From NCBI GenBank assembly GCA_963783235.1, contig CAWAMN010000001.1, forward strand, positions 1-64,000: a stretch of DNA of 64,000 nt, written 5' to 3'. The DNA is from Thiohalomonas sp963783235. Its GTDB lineage: Bacteria > Pseudomonadota > Gammaproteobacteria > Thiohalomonadales > Thiohalomonadaceae. A program made the position numbers and the translations under genes. Under the pieces are notes generated by a model, which saw nothing but the letters and a program-made list of their open reading frames with translations, was not told the DNA's origin and ran no database searches. Below, piece by piece: positions 17,588 to 25,231 of this stretch (its first letter is position 1; each line of letters opens with the position of its first letter).

Positions 17588-18476
17588 CAGTGATATCGCA
17601 CAAATCGAGGCATTCCTCGATGCACTCTGGCTGGAGCGCGGTTTGAGTGAAAATACCCTGTCCGCGTACCGAAGCGACCTGATGCACGCCGCCCGTTGGC
17701 TCAATGGGCAAGGCCGGGAGCTACTGAGTGCCGGACGGGGCAATCTACTGGAGTATATGCACCGGCGAACAGAATCCGGTGCCCGACCCCGCAGTACGGC
17801 CCGATTGCTTTCCAGTCTGCGCCGCTTCTTTCGGTATCTGGTCCGTGAAGGGAGGCTTGATGAAGACCCCTCGGCGCGTATCGATGCGCCTCGGCTCGGC
17901 CGGGGCCTCCCCAAATCCCTTACCGAGGCCGAGGTGGAGGGATTGCTGCTGGCGCCTGACACCGAAAGCGCGCGGGGTCTGCGCGATAGAGCAATGCTGG
18001 AGGTTCTCTACGCCAGTGGCCTTCGGGTTTCCGAACTGGTGGCCCTTGAGATGGCACAGATTAATCTGCAGCAGGGACTGGTTCAGGTACTCGGTAAAGG
18101 TGGCAAGGAGCGACTGGTGCCTTTGGGGGAAGAGGCCTTGGCGTGGGTGGAGCGTTTCGTCCGCCATGGCCGACCCCGGCTGGTGGCCGATGCCGCGGCG
18201 ACCGCGCTCTTTCCGACCCGGCGTGGACGGGGAATGACCCGACAGGCCTTTTGGCAGCTGATCAAGCGCTATGCCCTCCAGGCGGGGATTGGAAAAAGCC
18301 TGTCCCCCCACACCTTGCGCCATGCATTTGCCACCCATCTGCTCAACAACGGCGCGGATTTGCGCGTCGTGCAGTTGTTGCTCGGGCACAGCAGCCTGTC
18401 GACGACACAAATTTACACCCATGTGGCGCGCGAACGCCTCAAATCGTTACACGCCGAACACCACCCTCGCGGTTAG
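17574..18476 (+). CDS. xerD: Tyrosine recombinase XerD
   Basis: XerD acts with XerC at dif to resolve chromosome dimers under FtsK control. The catalytic residues are visible: Arg151 (SGLRVSEL), His246 and Arg249 (PHTLRHAF), His272 (LGHSS) and the nucleophile Tyr281 (QIYTHV). The N-terminal SAM-like domain includes GLSENTLSAYRSDL. At 300 residues it is standard. In many gammaproteobacteria xerD precedes dsbC, and here dsbC is two genes further on. Confidence 0.95.
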   Translation: MKASDSDIAQIEAFLDALWLERGLSENTLSAYRSDLMHAARWLNGQGRELLSAGRGNLLEYMHRRTESGARPRSTARLLSSLRRFFRYLVREGRLDEDPSARIDAPRLGRGLPKSLTEAEVEGLLLAPDTESARGLRDRAMLEVLYASGLRVSELVALEMAQINLQQGLVQVLGKGGKERLVPLGEEALAWVERFVRHGRPRLVADAAATALFPTRRGRGMTRQAFWQLIKRYALQAGIGKSLSPHTLRHAFATHLLNNGADLRVVQLLLGHSSLSTTQIYTHVARERLKSLHAEHHPRG

Positions 18477-18527
18477 CCGGGCTTTCGGTAGAATCGCGGG
18501 CAATTGACTACATTCGGAGCGCGCAGG

Positions 18528-18707
18528 ATGAAACGTCATCGCTTGCCGGTTGAACATCCGGAGCCCGGGATGTATGTGGTAGAGCTGGATAGGCCCGAGC
18601 CACTAATTGTGAAACCGGCCCGAGACCGCAACACGGAAGTCGTGCGAAAAGTGAATCCGTTTTATGGAGCTGAGGTTTTTGCGGCGAAAAATCGGCATAA
18701 AAACTAA
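18528..18707 (+). CDS. Short protein resembling the start of a DUF3391 domain
   Basis: A 59-residue protein from ATG 18528, with GGAGCGCAGG just upstream. Its segment LPVEHPEPGMYVVELDRPEP resembles the opening of DUF3391, the domain found before HD-GYP cyclic-di-GMP phosphodiesterases. Nothing of the HD-GYP part follows, and the stop is only 17 bases before yajQ. It could be a free-standing mini-protein or a relic. No function is assigned. Confidence 0.5.
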   Translation: MKRHRLPVEHPEPGMYVVELDRPEPLIVKPARDRNTEVVRKVNPFYGAEVFAAKNRHKN

Positions 18708-18724
18708 ACAAGGAGCTAAAGTGA

Positions 18725-19207
18725 ATGCCTTCGTTTGATGTAGTTTCTGAACTTGATGGTCATGAACTGACCAATGCAGTCGATCAGGTGAACCGGGAAG
18801 TGGCCAACCGTTTCGATTTCAAAGGGTCCGATGCCCGTGTGGAGCAGAGCGAGGCTGGATTGACCCTGGAAGCACAGAGCGATTTCCAGATCCAGCAGAT
18901 GCTTGAAATTCTCTATAAAAAAATGAGCAAACGCGGTCTCAATGTCGGCTTTGTCGAGGAGGGCGAAGTCGAGGAAAGGGGAATGCGAGCACGCATGGAT
19001 GTCAAATTGAATGAAGGCATCGACAAGGAACTGGGCAAGAAGATCGTTAAACGGGTTAAAGAGGCCAAGCTGAAAGTTCAGGCAACCATCCAGGGCGACC
19101 AAGTTCGGATCACCGGCAAGAAGCGGGATGATCTGCAGGCGGTAATGGCACTGTTACGGGAGGCCAACCTGGGGCAGCCGGTTCAGTTCAACAATTTCCG
19201 TGACTAA
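18725..19207 (+). CDS. YajQ family nucleotide-binding protein
   Basis: Cytosolic YajQ family protein of 160 residues. Members bind nucleotides, and some bind cyclic-di-GMP and act as co-regulators. MPSFDVVSELDGHELTNAVD at the start and RITGKKRDDLQ...FNNFRD at the end are diagnostic. GGAG (18712-18715) precedes the start. The stop codon TAA is also part of the left end of the repeat element at 19204-19378. Confidence 0.93.
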   Translation: MPSFDVVSELDGHELTNAVDQVNREVANRFDFKGSDARVEQSEAGLTLEAQSDFQIQQMLEILYKKMSKRGLNVGFVEEGEVEERGMRARMDVKLNEGIDKELGKKIVKRVKEAKLKVQATIQGDQVRITGKKRDDLQAVMALLREANLGQPVQFNNFRD

Positions 19208-19378
19208 ATAGTTGTTCGTAACTTCGCCACACAACCGGCGGTAAAGATGGGCTCTCCGGGACACGCAATGAACACATCCTTGTAGGCTCGCTAACGGCAT
19301 CCCTGCCGCCAACAATCCCGAAGAGCCCATCTCCACCGCCTCAGGAAAGGTGTTCCGAGGTTTGGAACACCTATTTAG
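19204..19378. repeat. Intergenic palindromic repeat family B, copy 1 (175 bp)
   Basis: The ends are CTAAATA and TATTTAG. The interior has GATGGGCTCTCCGGGAC facing an imperfect complement near 19315-19330, then a hairpin GGTGTTCC-GAGGTTT-GGAACACC (19349-19371). A related copy lies at 51820-52041, also right after a plus-strand gene. It is non-coding and may act as a 3'-end structure or a MITE relic. Confidence 0.75.
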
Positions 19379-19429
19379 CTTGCGTTCACGGCGAAGGCTT
19401 TTTGAAATTAAAAAAATGAGTGAGGTTTT

Positions 19430-20169
19430 ATGAAACGTATTCTGCTGTTTTCCGTCTGTCTGTTTCTGACGACGTCCGCGGCGCTCGCCGAAACCGCGAA
19501 CGTTCCGGCGGAACTGAAAGCCTTTTTATCGCGGGTTGTCCCCGGAGAGACTCCCGATGCCATCGAGGAAACCCCCTTGCCGGGAATCTATCAAGTGGTC
19601 TATGGCGGTGAGATTTTCTACTTTTCGGCAAAAGGCCGCTACATGCTTCGGGGAGACTTGATTGACCTGAAAACCAAGACCAATCTCAGTGAGCAGACCC
19701 GCTCGAAGACCAGAAAGGCGGCCCTGGCCCGGGTGAAAAAGGACAGCATGATCGTGTACCCCGCCAAGGGTGAGACCAAGCATGTGCTGACGGTTTTTAC
19801 CGATGTCGACTGTCCCTATTGCCGCAAACTGCACGAAGGGATGGCGGAGATGAACGAATTCGGGATTGAAGTGCGCTATCTGGCATTTCCCCGGGCCGGG
19901 ATCGGTTCGCCGACCTTTAAAAGATGGTTTCGATCTGGTGCGCCGAGGACCCCCGCAAGGCCATGGATGCAGTGAAAGGCGGCGAGTCGGTGGATTCGGC
20001 CGACTGTGATCACGGCATTGTGGATCACATGAAGCTGGTGCGGGAGTTCGGAATTAATGGCACACCGGCTTTGATCCTCGACGATGGACGTCTGGTCAGC
20101 GGTTATGTACCACCGAAGAAACTGCTCTCGATAATGAACGGAGAGACGGCATTCACCTCCCGCCGGTGA
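19430..20169 (+). CDS. dsbC: DsbC-type thiol:disulfide interchange protein, frameshifted
   Basis: Periplasmic disulfide isomerase. The signal peptide ends SAALA before ETAN. The dimerisation domain follows, then the thioredoxin-fold domain with active site CPYC (DVDCPYCRKLH). The frame breaks after GIGSPTFK near 19923: four As stand where five are needed. The rest is in another frame, starting MVSIWCAEDPRKAMDA and including the cis-Pro segment NGTPALILDDGR. Joined, the product is about 246 residues, normal for DsbC. A homopolymer error is likely, but a genuine mutation cannot be excluded. Confidence 0.9.
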
Positions 20170-20180
20170 CACGTACTAAC

Positions 20181-20250
20181 GAGGACACAGAGGATAGGAA
20201 TCGTCTGAAACAGGCAAGAAACGATCAGCGATTGATGCCTCTGTGTCCTC
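20181..20250. repeat. Inverted repeat between convergent dsbC and cnoX
   Basis: Perfect 13-bp arms, GAGGACACAGAGG (20181-20193) and CCTCTGTGTCCTC (20238-20250), flank a 44-base loop. The position between convergent genes suits a bidirectional 3'-end structure. No T run follows either arm. Confidence 0.55.
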
Positions 20251-20273
20251 CATGGTTTGGGTGACAAAATATC

Positions 20274-21137
20274 TCAGTAGAGCAGGCGCGCCATCTGCCG
20301 GCGATAGCGCCCGACCAGTTCCGAATCGCTGCCTAGCAGCTCGAAGACCCTGAGCATTGCTTTACGTGCGGCGTCGTCTTCATAGTTCCGATCACGGCGC
20401 ATCAATTCCAAAAAGTTTTCCAGTGCACCCTCATAATCGCCTTCGACCAGGAGCCGGGCGCCCAGCTGATAGCGGCTTTCGCTTTGGTCGGCATCTGCGG
20501 CCAGCGCTTCTTTCAAGGACTCTGTCGAAGGGGCTTCGGCTGCAGCTTCGGCGAATGCCAGCCGGGCCAACAGTGTCTGTACGCCGTCCTCCATGCGTTG
20601 GTCGACCGGCAACTCGTCAAGAACCCGGCGCGCCTCGGTAAACCCTCCCGAGCTAATCAGCATCTCAGCCAGCATCAACTGTGCACGCCGGTTGCCCGGT
20701 TCATCGGCAATTACCTGGCGAACCCTCTCCATGGCAGCTTCGGATTCGTCTTCTCCGAATCGTTCCACGGCGTCGTTCAGGATGCGGTCGGACTCACGTT
20801 CGATGTAACGTTCGATGATGCTGCGGATCTCACCCTCCGGCTGGACGCCCATGAATTCATCGACAACGGAACCGAAGCGGAACACCTTGACGGTAGGGAC
20901 ACTTCGCACGCCATGCTGCATCGCCAGGTCCTGCTGCTCATCGATATTCACCTTGGCCAGAAGAAATTCGCCGTTATAGCTCTCGGCCAACTGCACAAGC
21001 ACCGGCATCAGCGTTTTGCATGGACCGCACCACTCGGCCCAAAAATCAACCACGACCGGCAGTTCGTGCGATCGGTCCACCACCTGGGACTGAAACTCTT
21101 CGGTGGTTGCATCGATGACATGGGGGTTATTGGCCAT
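20274..21137 (-). CDS. cnoX: Thioredoxin-TPR co-chaperone CnoX/YbbN family
   Basis: Chaperedoxin of about 287 residues. The N-terminal thioredoxin domain has WAEWCGPC with Cys37 and Cys40, so unlike E. coli YbbN (SxxC) it may be redox-active. The C-terminal part is TPR-like (AMERVRQVIADEPGNRRAQL, QLGARLLVEGDYEGALENF), as in CnoX proteins that protect substrates for GroEL. ATG 21137 gives MANNPHVID; upstream in-frame codons look non-coding. It follows addA on the same strand by 178 bases. Confidence 0.9.
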   Translation of the reverse strand: MANNPHVIDATTEEFQSQVVDRSHELPVVVDFWAEWCGPCKTLMPVLVQLAESYNGEFLLAKVNIDEQQDLAMQHGVRSVPTVKVFRFGSVVDEFMGVQPEGEIRSIIERYIERESDRILNDAVERFGEDESEAAMERVRQVIADEPGNRRAQLMLAEMLISSGGFTEARRVLDELPVDQRMEDGVQTLLARLAFAEAAAEAPSTESLKEALAADADQSESRYQLGARLLVEGDYEGALENFLELMRRDRNYEDDAARKAMLRVFELLGSDSELVGRYRRQMARLLY

Positions 21138-21315
21138 AGCGTTTCCGTTCCTTTTGCGTCGTTGCCGTTGGTTTCTACCCGGCTGATTCAATGTAGTGTC
21201 GGTCGGTGTGTTTTCAACCGCTAGTTTCGGGCAAGAAAGCTGCCTCGCGAGAGTTGCTGGTGCGGTAGTCGGAGCCGAGGATGGCCCAATTGAAGCACTC
21301 ACACCAGGTAACCCG

Positions 21316-24300
21316 TTATGGACGGTAACCCGCTACGTCGTAAAGGGCGCCCGCCGCGGTAAACAGCAGGCTGGCACGGACCGGCCGTCCCGGCCAGAGG
21401 CGCGCGACGCCTTCGGCGTAGAGGCGCAACTGTTCGTCATACGGAGCGGCCAGCTCTGAGAGGTTGCCTTCGCAGGCCCGGCGATGGGTCTTATAGTCAA
21501 CGACCCAAAGTTGTTCGGGGGAGACAATCAGGCGGTCGATGATGCCGTGTACGACGCAGCCATCGTCGCGGCGGTAGGCGACGGGAACTTCGCAGAATGC
21601 CCGGGAGTCGTCAGCAGGCCGGAACACCGGCGCCAGGTTCGGGTGCACCAGAAGTGCATTGGCCTCTTCCCACCAGGAACGAAATTCCGGGTCTTCCGAA
21701 TCGAGGCCGAACTCCTGGGCAACGGCCATGCGACCATCGGCACTGCCTTCGCTGACCAGCAACTCGAGCATGCGATGGATCACCACGCCCCGCAGCAGGG
21801 CATCTTCCTCGGCAGGTTGGGTGGAGCCGACATGGGCGGTGGCCACGCGGCTGCTGGGTGCAACCTCCAGGGGCGGCGGCGGCGGGTCGATAGGGCACCC
21901 CAGGGCGGTCGGGACGCTCATGCCGCGGTTTTCCTCAGCCTGTTCTGCACCCGCCAAGGCCGGACGTTCGCCGCTCTCCAGACACCGCGGGACGGTCCCA
22001 TCCTCACCGGTCAAAGCGGTCGCCAGCAGCCCGTACCACCCCAGATCTTCACCACGACGGGGCCGGCACCCGGATATAAACAGCATTTGCCGCGCGCGGG
22101 TGAGCGCCACGTACAGCAGGTTGGCCTGCTCTCGCTGTTCGGCCAGCTTGTCCACGTCCAGCTGACCGCGGGTAATCGTATCCTGCTGCGCCTTGCGCCC
22201 CACCAGCAGCAGCCGTTCGGGACGGGGCTCGCCTGCGGGCCAGTCGACCAATGCCCGGAAGGGTGAATCACTCTGCGGTGAGGCGGCGGCATCGGCCAGG
22301 AATACGATCGGGGCTTCAAGGCCTTTGGCCGCGTGAATGGTCATTACCCGGACCCGATCACCACCGCTGGCCGGCGCCTCGTCGGGGGCTTCGCGGGTGA
22401 ATTGCCGCAGTTGGGACAGCTTGGTGACAAAACCGGTCAGACTCGGATAGCGACCGGCATCGATCTCCAGCGCCAATTCGAGAAAACGGCCCAGATTGGC
22501 GCGTATTCGCGGCTTCAAATGCACCGGAAAGGCCGCTTCGTAGCGGGCCAGGACGTCGCCTTCGCTATAGATGTGATCCAGCAGGTCATGGATCGGCGAA
22601 CGGCCCGCGAGGCGACGCCATCCGGTCAGTAGTCGATGGGCCCGGGCCAGGGGAGCCTCCGGCGGCAGTTCGTCGGCCACGGATTCAAGGCGTTCCAGCC
22701 AGCCGCCTTTGCGGCGGGCCAAGGCGATCAGGTCATTGTCACTGCAGCCGAAAAGCGGCGATCGCAGCACCGTGGCGATCGACAGATGGTTATAAGGCGT
22801 GATCAGCACCTCAAGCAGTGCCACCAGATCGCGCACCTCCAGCGCCTCCAGCAAAGTACCCCGATCCGCGCCCACATAGGGGATGCCCGCTTCCCGCAAG
22901 GCCGCTTCGTAGTCACCGGCATGGGTCCGGTTGCGGACCAGGATGAGCACATCCCCGTAATGCATCGGGCGGGCCTCGTCGATGCCTCCAATCGGTGTGC
23001 CGTCCGCGAGCAGTGCGTTGATGTGCGCAGCGATCTGTTGGCCTTCGCGCCGGTAACGGTCCTCCCCGGCAATCCGTCTCGGTTCGCTCAGGGGGTCCCG
23101 CAGACGGTCGGTCTCTGGCTGGGGAGCGGGTGCTTCATTCGCTTCGATCAGTCCCAATATTTCGACGCGGCCCCATAGATCACCGTGAAACGTGTCGTGC
23201 TCCGAGAATTCCGCCAAGCCGCCGGCCAGGGGGCCCGACGGACCGAAAACCCGGTTGACGCCGTCGATGACCGCCGCCGCCGAACGGCGGGAGATGTGGA
23301 GGGTGTGGCCGTGGGCGGCCATGGCGCTGGTCAGCCATTCATGGGCGGCCGGCAGCAGACGCGGGTCGGCACGGCGAAACCGATAGATCGACTGTTTGAC
23401 GTCACCCACCAAAAAGACGCTGCGGCGCCGTTCGCTCTCACCCGCCGCCATCTCCTCAAGCAGCGGAAGCAGCAGACGCCATTGGGTCGGATTGGTGTCC
23501 TGGAATTCATCGACCAACAGGTGATCGATGCGCTGGTCCAGCTTGAACTGGACCCATTGGGCGTTATCGGTATCGCTCAACAGGCGGTAGGCGCGCCACT
23601 CCAGGTCGGCGAAGTCGAGCAGCCGCTGCTCCTCCTTGAAGCGTTGGAAGTGCTCGATGAGGCGCTGGCCCAGCCGGTACCAGGCACCGGTCGCCGCCAC
23701 CGTCTCCCGGCGGGAGAGGGCGTCCCGCACGGATAGCACCTTTTCGCAAAGCGAGGCGTGGAGCTCCAGAAAACGCTCCTGGCCGGCTTCGGTCATCTTC
23801 TTCGCCTGAGCCTGGCTGGCCTTGCGGGCGCGCTGCGCGCCATCTTTTCTCAGGAACGCCGCCGCCGCGGCTTCGAAACGGGCTTCCAGCGGGACTTCGA
23901 CGTGGGCGGCCGTGCCCAAGCCATCCGCCAGGCTGGCGTTATCCCTTATCGGGTGGCGCAGGAGGAGTTCGGCAAACTCCCCGAGCTCATCGGTGTGGGT
24001 CTCCAGGAACCCAACACGGGGGTCGGGTTGGTCCGGGTCGGCCTTCAGGTGACGGGCGGCCTCGGCGACCGCCCAGGTTACGGGTTCATCCCGATCTTCG
24101 GTATAGGCCCACCAGTCGCTACGACGACCAAGAAAGTCATTGAGGGCACTGTGCAGGCCGTCGAGGCTCCCGCAGTAACTCAGCAATAGGGCAAGGTCAC
24201 GACCTATGGTCCCGTCGGGTTCGGCTGTCGCTTCGGCCATCAGGTGTGCCCAGGCCGCACGCTCAAGCTCCCCCGTACGCTCGATGAGTTCGAAGCCGGG

Positions 24301-24699
24301 CGGCACGTCGGCCTCCAATGGAAACCGGCGCAGGACCTCCTGGCAGAAAGCGTGGAAAGTGGTGGTTCTGACCGGTTGCCGTGCACTCAGGATCCCCTCG
24401 TAGAGACCGCGGGCGCGACGACGGGTCTCCGGGTCCGAAGGCGCCCCCATCATATGCAGCAGGTCGCTTTGGTCTTTGTCGTCGGCACAGGCGAGTTCGT
24501 AGAGGCGCTCGTTGAGGCGCGTCTGCATTTCGGCAGCGGCTTTGCGGGTAAAGGTAATCGCGAGTATCGCGTCGGGCCGAACGCCGTCCAGAAGCAGCCG
24601 CACCAGCCGGGTCACAAGCAGCCAGGTCTTCCCGGTGCCGGCCGAGGCCATAACGGTGGCGTTGAGGCCGGGCGAACCGGCAGAGAGGGGGTCAGTCAT
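21316..24699 (-). CDS. addA: AddA-like UvrD helicase-exonuclease
   Basis: Helicase-nuclease subunit of an AddAB-type complex that resects double-strand breaks for RecA loading. Walker A is ASAGTGKT at residues 18-25; FTRKAAAEMQ, VDEFQDTN, YVALTRARQ and other SF1A motifs follow. A C-terminal RecB-type nuclease has the metal motif VVDYKTHRR. The length is about 1127 residues from ATG 24699. The 532-base gap to addB holds a small RNA on the opposite strand, which is unusual for a pair normally tightly linked. Confidence 0.88.
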   Translation of the reverse strand: MTDPLSAGSPGLNATVMASAGTGKTWLLVTRLVRLLLDGVRPDAILAITFTRKAAAEMQTRLNERLYELACADDKDQSDLLHMMGAPSDPETRRRARGLYEGILSARQPVRTTTFHAFCQEVLRRFPLEADVPPGFELIERTGELERAAWAHLMAEATAEPDGTIGRDLALLLSYCGSLDGLHSALNDFLGRRSDWWAYTEDRDEPVTWAVAEAARHLKADPDQPDPRVGFLETHTDELGEFAELLLRHPIRDNASLADGLGTAAHVEVPLEARFEAAAAAFLRKDGAQRARKASQAQAKKMTEAGQERFLELHASLCEKVLSVRDALSRRETVAATGAWYRLGQRLIEHFQRFKEEQRLLDFADLEWRAYRLLSDTDNAQWVQFKLDQRIDHLLVDEFQDTNPTQWRLLLPLLEEMAAGESERRRSVFLVGDVKQSIYRFRRADPRLLPAAHEWLTSAMAAHGHTLHISRRSAAAVIDGVNRVFGPSGPLAGGLAEFSEHDTFHGDLWGRVEILGLIEANEAPAPQPETDRLRDPLSEPRRIAGEDRYRREGQQIAAHINALLADGTPIGGIDEARPMHYGDVLILVRNRTHAGDYEAALREAGIPYVGADRGTLLEALEVRDLVALLEVLITPYNHLSIATVLRSPLFGCSDNDLIALARRKGGWLERLESVADELPPEAPLARAHRLLTGWRRLAGRSPIHDLLDHIYSEGDVLARYEAAFPVHLKPRIRANLGRFLELALEIDAGRYPSLTGFVTKLSQLRQFTREAPDEAPASGGDRVRVMTIHAAKGLEAPIVFLADAAASPQSDSPFRALVDWPAGEPRPERLLLVGRKAQQDTITRGQLDVDKLAEQREQANLLYVALTRARQMLFISGCRPRRGEDLGWYGLLATALTGEDGTVPRCLESGERPALAGAEQAEENRGMSVPTALGCPIDPPPPPLEVAPSSRVATAHVGSTQPAEEDALLRGVVIHRMLELLVSEGSADGRMAVAQEFGLDSEDPEFRSWWEEANALLVHPNLAPVFRPADDSRAFCEVPVAYRRDDGCVVHGIIDRLIVSPEQLWVVDYKTHRRACEGNLSELAAPYDEQLRLYAEGVARLWPGRPVRASLLFTAAGALYDVAGYRP

Positions 24700-24975
24700 C
24701 CGGCAAGCATACTGAGCGCTCACGTGGTGGTAAACCGCTCCTGCGATCGCCCGTGTAATTCGGTGGTTGCACACCAGGGGCTGTCAAACATGTAGGAGAA
24801 ATCTGATAAAGCTGTAATCCATTTCCTCGGACGCGACGATTTCCGGTCCGTGGTCGTTGTTAGCCGCAGCGCAATGCATTGAATTTGCAAAGAAGCTTTG
24901 ACTTCGGGTTGTTGAGGGTGGGTAAAAGCCCCGTTTTTTCTCGGGTTGTTGCCGCGATTTCCACTGCTAGTCTTC

Positions 24976-25174
24976 GGGTCAAAGGGAATTGACGTACCAG
25001 CCAGGGACGGCGTGCCGCAGGGAAGCGGCGTACCAGGGAAGGCCCGATTGAAAACAAGATGGGCTATGGAATGGCTCAAAGAACAACTGGCCGGGAGGCC
25101 TCGCCACAGGATTCGTGGTGACAGCAGGGAAGCTGGAAAAGGCATTGGGAGGGCGGCAGTACCGCCCTTTCTTT
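24976..25174 (+). ncRNA. CsrB/RsmZ-like CsrA-sequestering small RNA (candidate)
   Basis: About 200 bases with seven short hairpins that put GGA in the loop: GTCAA-AGGGAA-TTGAC (24978-24993), GCC-AGGGAC-GGC (25000-25011), GCCGC-AGGGAA-GCGGC (25014-25029), CC-AGGGAA-GG (25033-25042), GGCC-GGGA-GGCC (25089-25100), CCAC-AGGATTC-GTGG (25104-25118) and CAGC-AGGGAA-GCTG (25122-25135). An intrinsic terminator ends it. A possible promoter is TTGTTG, 16 bases, then TAGTCT (24970 region), placing the start near 24976. A CAAAG-AAG-CTTTG palindrome at 24888-24900 could be an activator site. This is the architecture by which CsrB, RsmY and RsmZ titrate CsrA. csrA itself is at 39261. The 5' end is inferred. 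Confidence 0.8.
25150..25174 (+). terminator. Intrinsic terminator of the CsrB-like RNA
   Basis: Stem AGGGCGG/CCGCCCT with a five-base loop (CAGTA), followed by TTTCTTT. It points in the plus direction, against the flanking addA and addB genes, so it belongs to a plus-strand transcript. Confidence 0.85.
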
Positions 25175-25231
25175 ATGTGTCTGTGTGTCGGACCTAAGGC
25201 TAAACCAAAGGTTTGCAACGAGGCCTTCGCT

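Noticed and set aside
24976..25174. Cyclic-di-GMP (GEMM) riboswitch or 4.5S RNA
   Set aside because: The conserved signatures of those RNAs are not visible, no gene follows in the right orientation, and the GGA-loop hairpins fit a CsrB-type RNA better.
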